DNA of 64,000 bases from Haloarcula limicola. GTDB lineage: Archaea > Halobacteriota > Halobacteria > Halobacteriales > Haloarculaceae. The stretch spans positions 736,982 through 800,981 of the forward strand of contig NZ_WRXM01000002.1 of assembly GCF_010119205.1 (NCBI RefSeq), given 5' to 3'. The position numbers were made by a program, and so were the translations under genes. The notes under the pieces were generated by a model. That model made no database searches, was not told the DNA's origin, and saw only the letters and a program-made list of their open reading frames with translations. Shown piece after piece: positions 42,728 to 50,496 of this stretch (position 1 is its first letter; each line of letters starts with the position of its first letter).

Positions 42728-43378
42728 ATGAACGTGAAGCAGACGACCGCGGACGTGGTCGTCGTCGATTACGGGTTGGGGAACCTCCGGAGCGTCACGC
42801 GCGGGCTCGAACGCGCGGGCGCGAACGTCTCTATCTCGGAGGATCCGGCCGACTTCGACGCGGCCGACGGCATCGTCCTCCCCGGCGTGGGGGCCTTCTC
42901 CGAGGGGATGGACAACGCCGGGCCGTTCCGCGAGGCCCTCTTAGAACAGGCCGAGGCCGGTAAGCCGCTGTTCGGCATCTGCCTCGGGATGCAGATGCTC
43001 CTGACCACGAGCGAGGAGGCCGACCACGCCGGACAGGGCGACGCCGAGGGGCTGAACCTCGTCCCCGGGAAGAACGTCCGCTTCTCGCGCGACCAGACGG
43101 TGCCCCACATGGGCTGGAACGAGCTCGACGTGCGGCGCGACCACCCGCTCGTCGAGGGGATCGACGGCCAGTACGCCTACTTCGTCCACTCGTACTACGC
43201 CGTCCCCGACGACGAGGAGAGCGTCGTCGCCACCACCGACTACGGCGTCGACTTCGCCTCCGTCGTCGCCAACGAGGCCGGCAACGTCTTCGGCACCCAG
43301 TTCCACCCCGAGAAATCCGGCGAGACGGGCCTGCGGATCCTGCGGAACTACGTCGATTACTGCGTCGACCAGCGGTAG
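42728..43378 (+). CDS. hisH: Imidazole glycerol phosphate synthase glutaminase subunit
   Basis: 216 residues of the class I glutamine amidotransferase fold: 'VVVVDYGLGNLRSVTRGLER', 'DGIVLPGVGAF', nucleophile Cys in 'FGICLGMQMLLT', and His/Glu in 'NVFGTQFHPEKSGETGL'. 'FSRDQTVPHMGWNEL' is typical of HisH. It releases ammonia that is channelled to HisF to make IGP and AICAR in histidine biosynthesis. hisF is not in the window; scattered his genes are usual in haloarchaea. The gene is bracketed by a 51-bp inverted repeat and sits between rnpB and a tRNA-Ser gene. Confidence 0.96.
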   Translation: MNVKQTTADVVVVDYGLGNLRSVTRGLERAGANVSISEDPADFDAADGIVLPGVGAFSEGMDNAGPFREALLEQAEAGKPLFGICLGMQMLLTTSEEADHAGQGDAEGLNLVPGKNVRFSRDQTVPHMGWNELDVRRDHPLVEGIDGQYAYFVHSYYAVPDDEESVVATTDYGVDFASVVANEAGNVFGTQFHPEKSGETGLRILRNYVDYCVDQR

Positions 43379-43472
43379 CGGCCGGTAGCAGTCGCGGTTG
43401 CGGTGGCCGGGAGCGAGGGGTGTGACGACTGTCGCACCCGAGCGACCCGGGGGAGGGCAGGCCTGCCTGAGC

Positions 43473-43603
43473 GCATCCGGCGGCTTCGCCGCCGGTTCAC
43501 GCGAATCGCTCCGCGATTCGCGCTTTTTTCGCCCACGTTTTTCGAGGAGGGTTCCCACAGCGCCGCTCCGCGGCGCGAGGAAACCCGACGAAGAAAAAGG
43601 TGG
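43473..43603 (-). repeat. Palindromic element copy B with right arm of the 51-bp inverted repeat
   Basis: The 51-bp arm (43473-43523) mirrors 42487-42537. It is followed by CCCACGTTTTTCGAGG (43532-43547), a CGCCGCTCCGCGGCG hairpin (43561-43575), and CGAAGAAAAAGGTGG (43589-43603), the reverse complement of the start of copy A. On the minus strand the element begins two bases beyond the 3' end of tRNA-Ser, where its T-tract may end tRNA transcription. Confidence 0.8.
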
Positions 43604-43605
43604 AG

Positions 43606-43687
43606 CGCCAGGACTGGGATTTGAACCCAGAATCCCGAAAGGGAACACGCTTTCCAGGCGTGCGCCTTACCGTTCGGCCATCCTGGC
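43606..43687 (-). tRNA. tRNA-Ser (anticodon GGA)
   Basis: 82 nt on the minus strand. The acceptor stem GCCAGGA pairs with TCCTGGC, with discriminator G; CCA is not encoded. The D-arm begins TGGCCGAACGGT. The anticodon stem-loop is CACGC-CTGGAAA-GCGTG, anticodon GGA, reading UCC/UCU. A long variable arm (TTCCCTTTCGGGA) marks class II, and the T-loop is TTCAAAT. A T-rich stretch right after the 3' end (CCACCTTTTTC) probably terminates it. Confidence 0.96.
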
Positions 43688-43715
43688 TCGCAAGCGATTG
43701 TGCGGGGTCGGTCGG

Positions 43716-43919
43716 TTAAGGGCTTTCGTTTCCGGGCAGGCCGCCGCCCGCTGCGTAGGTGAGCGCGGCCGCGCCCGCGGCGACGACGAGGGCGACGCCG
43801 AACTTCACGGGCGTCGAAATGGGGACGCTGGCGAACAACTGGTAGCCCTGAATGAGGACGAGATAGGCGAGGCCGCCGACGACGCCCCACAGCAGGCTCG
43901 ATTTGAGTTTCGGGTCCAT
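43716..43919 (-). CDS. Small two-span membrane protein
   Basis: 67 residues with two hydrophobic segments ('LLWGVVGGLAYLVLIQGYQL' and 'VKFGVALVVAAGAAALTYAA') and a short Gly/Pro-rich tail. The start overlaps the stop of ridA (TGATG at 43917-43921), so it is co-transcribed with ridA and possibly ilvA. I do not recognise a named family. Small membrane proteins of this size are conserved next to metabolic genes in haloarchaea without known function. Confidence 0.65.
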   Translation of the reverse strand: MDPKLKSSLLWGVVGGLAYLVLIQGYQLFASVPISTPVKFGVALVVAAGAAALTYAAGGGLPGNESP

Positions 43920-44296
43920 CAGACTGTGGCGACCGCCTCGACCTCGACGGCCGCGCCCTTCGGGAGCGCGTCGACGCCGACCGCCGAACGGGCGGGCGGG
44001 TCCTCGTCGAAGAACGTCCGATAGGTGTCGTTCATCTCGTCGAAGTCGTCGATGTCGTCGAGGTAGACGGTCACCTTCAGCGCGTCGGTCATCTCGGCGC
44101 CGGCCTCCGCCAGGACGGCTTCGAGGTTTGCCAGCGCCTGCTCGGTCTGTTCGGCGACCGGCGCGTCGGCGCGCAGCTCACCGTCGGGCGTGAGCGGGAT
44201 CTGGCCGGCGGTGAAGACGAGGTCCTCGGTCGCCGTCGCCTGACTGTACGCGCCGACGGCGGCGGGCGCGTCGTCGGTGTGGACAGTGCGTTTCAT
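43919..44296 (-). CDS. ridA: RidA/YjgF/UK114 family deaminase
   Basis: 125 residues, the normal length. It has 'MKRTVHTDDAPAAVGAYSQA', 'VFTAGQIPLTPDGEL', 'EQTEQALANLEAVLAEAGA', 'VTVYLDDIDDFDEMNDTY' and 'PARSAVGVDALPKGAAVEVE', where the Arg ('PARSAV') binds the substrate carboxylate. RidA hydrolyses reactive enamines and imines released by PLP dehydratases to 2-keto acids and ammonia. It lies 36 bases downstream of threonine dehydratase (ilvA), whose 2-aminocrotonate product is a known RidA substrate, so the operon makes direct metabolic sense. Cytoplasmic trimer. Confidence 0.95.
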   Translation of the reverse strand: MKRTVHTDDAPAAVGAYSQATATEDLVFTAGQIPLTPDGELRADAPVAEQTEQALANLEAVLAEAGAEMTDALKVTVYLDDIDDFDEMNDTYRTFFDEDPPARSAVGVDALPKGAAVEVEAVATV

Positions 44297-44332
44297 ATCC
44301 GAACGCCGCCCGCCTCCCGTATAAACCCGGCT

Positions 44333-45544
44333 CTATACGAGCACCTCGACCTCGTAACCGCGCTCCCGGAGCGCCGCGAGGAGTTCCTCGACGTGGTCCG
44401 GGCCGCGGGTCTCCAAGTCCAGTTCAACCTCGGCGTCGTTCATGGCCACGTCGCGGTTGGTCCGGTCGTGTTCGATGCCGTAGATGTTGGTCTGCTGCGC
44501 CGAGAGCACCTCGACGAGTTCCTCCAGCGCGCCGGGGCGGTCCTTCAGCACCGTCCGGAGTTTGACGTAGCGGCCCGTCTCGACGAGGCCGCGCATGACG
44601 ACGTTCGTGAGCGTGTTCAGGTCGATGTTTCCCCCACACAGCGCCGGGACGATCGTCTCGTCGTCGGCGTAGTCGAACTTCTCCTCGGTGACGGCGGCCA
44701 GCGCGACGGCCCCGGCCCCCTCCGCGAGCGTCTTCGAGCGTTCGAGCAGCGTCGTCAGCGCGACCGCGATCTCGGGGTCCGAGACGGTCACCACCTCGTC
44801 GACGCGCTCCTCGATGACCGCGAAGGTCCGCTCGCCGACGGTCCGGGTGGCGATGCCGTCGGCGATGGTCTCGACGCCCTCGCGTTCGATGCGGTGGCCC
44901 TTTTCGAGTGACTCGGCGACGCTCGACGCGCCTTCGGCCTGCACGCCGACGACGCGGATGTCCTCGTCTTTCCCCTTCAGCGCCGTGGCGATGCCGCTGA
45001 TGAGGCCGCCGCCGCCGATGGGGACGACGACCGTCTCGACGCTCGGGAGGTCCTCGTAGATCTCGAGGCCGATGGTCCCCTGCCCGGCCATGACGTAGTC
45101 GTCGTCGAAGGCGTGGACGTAGGTCCGCCCCTCCTCGCGTTCGATCTCGTGGGCTCTCTCGGCGGCCTCGTCGTAGTCCTCGCCGTGGAGGACGACCCGC
45201 CCCCCGTAGCTCCGCGTGGCCTTCACCTTCGAGATGGGCGCGTGCTCGGGCATCACGATGGTCGAGTCGACGCCGATTCGAGTCGCGGCGAGGGCGACGC
45301 CCTGCGCGTGGTTGCCGGCGCTGGCCGTGACGACGCCGTTCTCGCGCTCCTCGGGCGAGAGCGTGGCGATGCGGTTGGTCGCGCCGCGGATCTTGAACGA
45401 GCCGGTGCGCTGGAACAGTTCGAGCTTCAGGTGGACGTCCGCGTCGGTCATCGCGGAGAAGGTGTGCGAGTAGTCGAGCGGCGTGTGCCGGGCCGTCTCG
45501 GCGACCCGGTCGCGGGCCGCGAGCACATCCTCGAACGAGAGCAT
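44333..45544 (-). CDS. ilvA: Threonine ammonia-lyase with C-terminal ACT domain
   Basis: 403 residues. The PLP lysine is in 'FQRTGSFKIRGATNRI', the Ser/Gly-rich loop in 'VTASAGNHAQGVALAA', the phosphate site in 'VVPIGGGGLISGIATALKGK', and 'PALCGGNIDLNTL' is conserved near the end of the catalytic domain. The last ~80 residues ('RYVKLRTVLKDRPGALEELV', 'EVLSAQQTNIYGIEHDR') form one ACT domain. This short catabolic/biosynthetic type converts threonine to 2-oxobutyrate and ammonia via 2-aminocrotonate. ridA follows directly. The ACT domain suggests feedback by isoleucine or another amino acid. Confidence 0.93.
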   Translation of the reverse strand: MLSFEDVLAARDRVAETARHTPLDYSHTFSAMTDADVHLKLELFQRTGSFKIRGATNRIATLSPEERENGVVTASAGNHAQGVALAATRIGVDSTIVMPEHAPISKVKATRSYGGRVVLHGEDYDEAAERAHEIEREEGRTYVHAFDDDYVMAGQGTIGLEIYEDLPSVETVVVPIGGGGLISGIATALKGKDEDIRVVGVQAEGASSVAESLEKGHRIEREGVETIADGIATRTVGERTFAVIEERVDEVVTVSDPEIAVALTTLLERSKTLAEGAGAVALAAVTEEKFDYADDETIVPALCGGNIDLNTLTNVVMRGLVETGRYVKLRTVLKDRPGALEELVEVLSAQQTNIYGIEHDRTNRDVAMNDAEVELDLETRGPDHVEELLAALRERGYEVEVLV

Positions 45545-45806
45545 GGCCCGGCCTACTCGCCGCGGCGTGTTATAGCCGGGGGCGGCGACGCCGCTGGTCG
45601 GGTAGCGACCGGAAAACTCGGGGGAGAGCGTGTGACTGCAATCGAACTGACCGTCTGTACTGACTTAAACACCGCCATATCGGAGTGAAAGTGTAACCGC
45701 AAGACGAGAGCGCCGCGAGATCGTCGTCAGCCGCGCGGCTGACGCGCGTCGTCTCGACAGATATTGGCGCGAGAAGGAGTGGCAAACGACTCTCTCGGCA
45801 GAACTG

Positions 45807-45814
45807 TTTTACAA
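45807..45814 (+). promoter_or_regulatory. TATA element for a leaderless K+ channel transcript
   Basis: TTTTACAA is centred about 27 nt before the ATG at 45838, the distance expected when transcription starts at the start codon. Confidence 0.5.
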
Positions 45815-45837
45815 GCGCTCCGTGAGGTATCGGATAG

Positions 45838-47472
45838 ATGGACACCTGGCAGCGGCGCACGCTGTTGTACGTCATCGGCCTCGCCGGGGTCATTCTCGCG
45901 TTCACGTTCGGCTACGACTACGGCATGGGGGCGTTCGAGAACGAACCGCGGGAGTTCCTCCACGCGCTGCAGGTCGTCGTCGAGACGTTCACCACGACCG
46001 GTTACGGGTCTGATGCCCCGTGGGAGAGCGACCTGATGCGCGTGTTCGTCATCGTGATGGACGTCACCGGCGTCGTCCTCATCTTCCTCGCGCTTCCCGT
46101 CCTGATGTTCCCGCTGTTCGAGGAGGCGATGAAGACGAAGGCACCGACCACCGTCGAGCGTGACCTCTCGGACCACGTCGTCATCTGTCACTTCACGCCG
46201 CGCGGCGAGACGCTCGTCGCCGAACTGGAGTCGTGGGACGTCGACTACGTCGTCGTCGAGCCCGACCGCGACCGGGCCAACGAGCTGTACGACGAGGGCT
46301 ACCACGCGATCCACGCCGACCCCCAGTCCGTCGAGGGACTGGAGAAGGCGAAACTCGCCGACGCGCGGGCGCTCGTCGCCGACGCCTCCGACCAAGTGAA
46401 CACGAGTATCGTTCTCACCGCCCGCGAGGTGGACGAACACGTCCGCACCGTCAGCGTCGTCGAGGAGCCCGACCGTGCGAAGTACCACGACCTCGCAGGG
46501 GCCGACGCCGTCCTCTCGCCGCGGGGCCTGCTGGGCGAGAGCCTCGCCAGTAAGGTCACGACCGGCGTCTCGGCGACGCTGGGCGAGGAGTTCGAACTCG
46601 GCGAGGACTTCGACATCGCCGAACTCCCCATCCACCGCGGAAGCGACCTCGTCGGCCTGACGCTGGCCGAGAGCGGCATCCGCGAGGAGACCGGCGTCAA
46701 CGTCATCGGCGCGTGGTTCCACGGCGAGTTCGTCAGCCCGCCCTCGCCCGACGCCGAACTCACCGGCAGTACGGTCCTGCTGGCGTCGGGGACCGCCGCA
46801 CAGCTCGAAGCTCTCAAGTCGAAGACCCTCTCCAGCGTCCGGGGCTTCCGCCGCGGTCAGACCGTCGTCGTCGGCTACGGCGAAGTGGGCGAGACCATCG
46901 CCGGCGGCCTCGACAGCGCGAACGTTCCGTACACGGTCATCGACAGGGCCGAGAAGCCTGGCGTCGACGTGATCGGCGACGCCACCGAGCCCGAGGACCT
47001 CGAAGCCGCCGGCGTCGCCGACGCTCGCACCGTCATCCTCGCGCTCTCGGACGACACCGACACCGAGTTCGCCACGCTGGTCATCCGCGACCTGAACCCC
47101 GACGTGGAGATCATCGCCCGCGCCGAGGAGACCGAGAACGTCCAGAAGATGTACCGCGCGGGCGCGGACTACGTCCTCTCGCTGGCGACGGTCAGCGGTC
47201 GGATGCTGGCCTCCACCATCCTAGAGGATGAGGACGTCATCTCCATGGACCAGCAAGTCGAGATCGTCCGCACCGACGTCGGCAGCCTCGCCGGGCAGAC
47301 GCTCGGCGAGGCCGACGTGCGCTCGAAGACGGGCTGTACGGTCGTCGCCGTCGAACGCAACGGGACGGTCTTGACGGACCTCGGTCCCGACGTGGAAGTG
47401 CGCTACGGCGACAAGCTCGTCATCGCCGGGACCGACGCCGGCGTCGACCGTTTCACCGACCTGTTCGAGTAG
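45838..47472 (+). CDS. Two-span potassium channel with two RCK domains
   Basis: 544 residues. Two membrane segments (about 8-26, 68-90) flank a pore loop with the K+ selectivity filter TTGYG (53-57). A first RCK domain (from ~105) has 'DHVVICHFTPRGETLVAELE', in which the usual GxGxxG is lost, followed by TrkA-C (~255-325). A second RCK domain has an intact 'TVVVGYGEVGETIAGGL' near 343 and a final TrkA-C ('SKTGCTVVAVERNGTVLTDL'). It resembles MthK-type channels with tandem RCK rings in one chain. Likely gates K+ uptake or release with nucleotide or Ca2+. A leaderless TATA lies at 45807. Confidence 0.92.
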   Translation: MDTWQRRTLLYVIGLAGVILAFTFGYDYGMGAFENEPREFLHALQVVVETFTTTGYGSDAPWESDLMRVFVIVMDVTGVVLIFLALPVLMFPLFEEAMKTKAPTTVERDLSDHVVICHFTPRGETLVAELESWDVDYVVVEPDRDRANELYDEGYHAIHADPQSVEGLEKAKLADARALVADASDQVNTSIVLTAREVDEHVRTVSVVEEPDRAKYHDLAGADAVLSPRGLLGESLASKVTTGVSATLGEEFELGEDFDIAELPIHRGSDLVGLTLAESGIREETGVNVIGAWFHGEFVSPPSPDAELTGSTVLLASGTAAQLEALKSKTLSSVRGFRRGQTVVVGYGEVGETIAGGLDSANVPYTVIDRAEKPGVDVIGDATEPEDLEAAGVADARTVILALSDDTDTEFATLVIRDLNPDVEIIARAEETENVQKMYRAGADYVLSLATVSGRMLASTILEDEDVISMDQQVEIVRTDVGSLAGQTLGEADVRSKTGCTVVAVERNGTVLTDLGPDVEVRYGDKLVIAGTDAGVDRFTDLFE

Positions 47473-47547
47473 CGAGTACTCGCGGCGCATCTCGTAGCTG
47501 CCGACTGCCGCGGCGGCTGCGACGAAAGGGGAAAAGTCGGTACTGAC

Positions 47548-48693
47548 TTACCGCTCTTCGATCGGCACGAACTCCGTCTCCTCGGGGCTCGGGCCGGTGT
47601 AGCGGGCGCGCGGCCGGATCAGCCGGTTGTCCTCGATGTACTCGATGACGTGGGCGACCCAGCCGCCGACGCGGGACATGGCGAAGATGGGCGTGAAGAT
47701 GTCGATGGGGATGCCCATCTGGTAGTACGTCGAGGCAGAGTAGAAGTCGACGTTCGGGGCCAGCCCCTTCTCCTCTTGCATGTACTCCTCGATGGTCGTG
47801 GACATCTCGTACCACTTCACCGACCCGGCGGCCTCGCCGAGCTCCTTCGAGCGCTCGCCGAGGATCTTCGCGCGCGGGTCCTTGACGTCGTAGACGCGGT
47901 GGCCGAACCCGGAGACGCGACGGCCGCCGTCCAGCGCGTTCTTGACCCATTCGAGCGGGTCGCGCTCGGCGTCGTCGACCTCCTTGAGCATCTCCATGAC
48001 GTCCTGGTTCGCGCCGCCGTGGAGCGGCCCCTTCAGGGTGCCGATCGCGGCGGTGACGGAGCTGTGGAGGTCCGAGAGCGTCGAGGCCGTGACCATCGCG
48101 GAGAACGTCGAGGCGTTGAGGCCGTGGTCGGCGTGGAGGACGAGCGCCTGGTCGAAGACGTCCGCCGCCACGTCGTCGGGCTCCTCGCCGTTGAGCATGT
48201 AGAGGAAGTTCGCGGCGTGGCCGAGGTCCTCGCGCGGTTCGATTGGGTCCTCGCCGTCGCGGATGCGAGTGAAGGCGGCGACGAGCGTCGGGACCTTCGC
48301 GGTGATGCGCCGTCCGGTGGCGAGGTTGACCGCCTCGTCGGTCGGGTCCGCGTCCTCCGGCGCGGGGTCGTACGCCGAGAGCATCGACACCGCGGTCCGG
48401 AGCGCGGCCATCGGGTTCTCGTCGCTCTCGGCCATCGCGCGGACGGTGGTGAGGACGTCGTCGTCGACCTCGCGCTCGCTCGCCATCTCCGATTCGAACT
48501 CCTCCAGTTCCGAAGCGTTCGGCAGGTGGCCGTACCAGAGCAGATACAGCACCTCTTCGTAGCTGGCACCGGTAGCGAGGTCCTCGATGGTGTATCCCCG
48601 ATAGACGAGTTTGCCCGCGTCACCGTCGATAACGCTCAACGAAGATTCGGCGACGAGGACACCCTCTAACCCTTTCTTGAGGTCTTCGGACAT
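47548..48693 (-). CDS. gltA: Citrate synthase
   Basis: 381 residues of the short, archaeal/Gram-positive type: 'GLEGVLVAESSLSVIDGDAG', 'YRGYTIEDLA', 'LVLHADHGLNASTFSAM' (catalytic His), 'GPLHGGANQDVMEMLKEVD', 'VSGFGHRVYDVKDPRA' (second His and Arg) and the catalytic Asp region 'NVDFYSASTYYQMGIP'. It condenses acetyl-CoA and oxaloacetate to start the TCA cycle. No allosteric N-terminal domain is present. It is monocistronic; the K+ channel gene ends convergently 75 bp away. Confidence 0.97.
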   Translation of the reverse strand: MSEDLKKGLEGVLVAESSLSVIDGDAGKLVYRGYTIEDLATGASYEEVLYLLWYGHLPNASELEEFESEMASEREVDDDVLTTVRAMAESDENPMAALRTAVSMLSAYDPAPEDADPTDEAVNLATGRRITAKVPTLVAAFTRIRDGEDPIEPREDLGHAANFLYMLNGEEPDDVAADVFDQALVLHADHGLNASTFSAMVTASTLSDLHSSVTAAIGTLKGPLHGGANQDVMEMLKEVDDAERDPLEWVKNALDGGRRVSGFGHRVYDVKDPRAKILGERSKELGEAAGSVKWYEMSTTIEEYMQEEKGLAPNVDFYSASTYYQMGIPIDIFTPIFAMSRVGGWVAHVIEYIEDNRLIRPRARYTGPSPEETEFVPIEER

Positions 48694-48925
48694 ACCCCAA
48701 TGGTTCCCGACCTGCCGGGAAAAGCATTTTCTTTCCGGGCGTCTGTGTCCGGCCGTTGGCGGGCCGTAACTGGACGTTCAGTCACAAATCCCAGTATCTG
48801 CGAGACGGTCACCTCGATATCCGCCTCGAATCGACTGTCCGTCCGTTCGGTACCGCCATCGTTCCGTGGGAACGATAGCCACGGGACGGCGAACCCTTTT
48901 GAGAGGCGGTGCCAAATCGGGAGGC

Positions 48926-50146
48926 ATGGAGCCGACGGGGACCGTCGAGTACGAGCCGGTGAGCGTCAAGGCGGTGCTAGCGGAGATGAAAGACACCGCC
49001 GAGTTGCTCATCGACCTCTCGTACTCGGCGGTGCTGCTCGGCAGCGACGACGTCGCCGCCGAGGTGCTGGAGCTGGAGGCGAAGATGGACGTCCTGCAGA
49101 TGCGCGCCCGGATGAGCCTGCTGATGGCCTGTCGCTCGACGGACGACGCCGAGGCGCTCGCGCCCGTCCTCGGCATGGTCGGGGCCGCGGAGAAGATCAG
49201 CGACGCCGCCGGCGACATCGCGAAGGTCGTCTTAGAGGACATCGGGCTGCCGGAGGCGATGCGGGCGACGCTCCCCGAGGCCATGGAGACGCTCGTCCGG
49301 GCGACGATAGCGCCCGACTCGCAGTTGGCGGGAAAGACGCTGGGCGACCTGAATCTCGAAACCGAGACCGGCGTCCGCGCGATCGCGGTCCGGCGGCAGG
49401 GTAACTGGCTGCTCAACCCCGACCGCGAGACGCGCCTCGAAGCCGACGACGTGGTCCTCTTTCGCGGCCCCGACGACGGCGTCAGCGAGGTGTACGCCGA
49501 CGCCACCGGGACGGCGTACGAACCGCCGGAACCGCCCGAGGGCGAGGGGCAAGACCTCGAGCGCGCGGTCGACTCCATCGTCCTGATGAAGGACATGGGC
49601 GAGCTCGCGGTGGACCTCGCCTACGGCGCGGTGCTGTTCGACAGCGACGAGGTCGCGGAGGAGGTCGTCGAACTCGAGGCCGAGGTCGACGCGCTCCAGT
49701 CACGCTTCGAGGCGTGGACGCTGCGCGCGGCCGCGGACATGGACGATCCGGTCTCGCTCCGGGGCCTCGTCCAGCTCGCCCAGTCGACGGAGGTCATCTC
49801 CGACGCCGCCCTCGAGATCAGCGAGGGCGTCCTCCGCGGTCTCTCGGCGCACCCGGTCGTCGCGGAAGCCGTCCGCGAGTCCGACGAGATACTCGTCCGG
49901 GCCACCGTCGCCGAGTCGAGCGCCCTCGCCAAGACGACCATCGGCGACGCCGCCGTCAAGACCGAGACCGGGATGCGCATCATCGCCGTCCGGCGGGCCG
50001 AAGGCGAGAGCGACCGCACCGGCCGCGAAGGGGGCGCGTGGGTCGTCTCACCCGGCCCGGAGACGCCGCTCCGGGTCGGTGACGTCCTCCTCGCGAAGGG
50101 GACTCGCTCCGGGGCCGAGCGGTTCGCCGAACTCGCCGAGAGTTAG
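48926..50146 (+). CDS. Duplicated PhoU/TrkA-C protein
   Basis: 406 residues from ATG 48926; a TATA-like CCTTTTGAG lies ~27 nt upstream, so the upstream start 48866 is rejected. It has two tandem copies of the same pair of domains. A PhoU-like helical region ('VLAEMKDTAELLIDLSYSAV' and 'IVLMKDMGELAVDLAYGAVL') is each followed by a TrkA-C domain ('TGVRAIAVRRQGNWLLNPDR' and 'TGMRIIAVRRAEGESDRTGR'). It has no membrane segment. Such proteins regulate cation channels or transporters in trans; here it lies 1.5 kb from the K+ channel. The exact partner is unproven. Confidence 0.85.
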   Translation: MEPTGTVEYEPVSVKAVLAEMKDTAELLIDLSYSAVLLGSDDVAAEVLELEAKMDVLQMRARMSLLMACRSTDDAEALAPVLGMVGAAEKISDAAGDIAKVVLEDIGLPEAMRATLPEAMETLVRATIAPDSQLAGKTLGDLNLETETGVRAIAVRRQGNWLLNPDRETRLEADDVVLFRGPDDGVSEVYADATGTAYEPPEPPEGEGQDLERAVDSIVLMKDMGELAVDLAYGAVLFDSDEVAEEVVELEAEVDALQSRFEAWTLRAAADMDDPVSLRGLVQLAQSTEVISDAALEISEGVLRGLSAHPVVAEAVRESDEILVRATVAESSALAKTTIGDAAVKTETGMRIIAVRRAEGESDRTGREGGAWVVSPGPETPLRVGDVLLAKGTRSGAERFAELAES

Positions 50147-50394
50147 CGCCGAGCGAACCTGACCGCCGAGACGGCGGTGAAGACGGCCGTCAGCAGACCG
50201 CCCAGCGAGACGAGCAGGACGAACGCCAGCGCGGCGTAGAGGAACGTCGGTCGTCCGGTTCCGGGCAGGACGAACAGGGCGACGACGGCCGCCGTCACCA
50301 GCGTCGCCACGCCGAACCCGAGTTTCGCGTTCCGCGGGACGTCGAGCGCCGCGGCCATCGCCGCCGCCTCGCTCTGTTGCTCGCGCTCTGACAC
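50143..50394 (-). CDS. Small two-span membrane protein
   Basis: 83 residues from a GTG at 50394 ('VSEREQQSEAAAMAAALDVP'); an ATG 12 codons in is also possible. It has two hydrophobic segments ('LGFGVATLVTAAVVALFVLP' and 'FLYAALAFVLLVSLGGLLTA') and a basic C-terminus ('VSAVRFARR'). It is convergent with the PhoU/TrkA-C gene, overlapping it by four bases, and divergent from the aspartoacylase-like gene. No family or function is recognised. Confidence 0.6.
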   Translation of the reverse strand: MSEREQQSEAAAMAAALDVPRNAKLGFGVATLVTAAVVALFVLPGTGRPTFLYAALAFVLLVSLGGLLTAVFTAVSAVRFARR

Positions 50395-50496
50395 GCGAGA
50401 CGGTTGGGGTCGCTCGCTCAAGATACCGTCGGTCCGACGGCAGGGACGGCCGGGAAACCGAACCGGTAAAAGCGAACGACCCGAACACGGCGCGTA

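Noticed and set aside
42421-43603. Complete insertion sequence around hisH
   Set aside because: No transposase gene is inside; the arms are hairpin-rich and shared with other dispersed copies, so a full IS is not supported.
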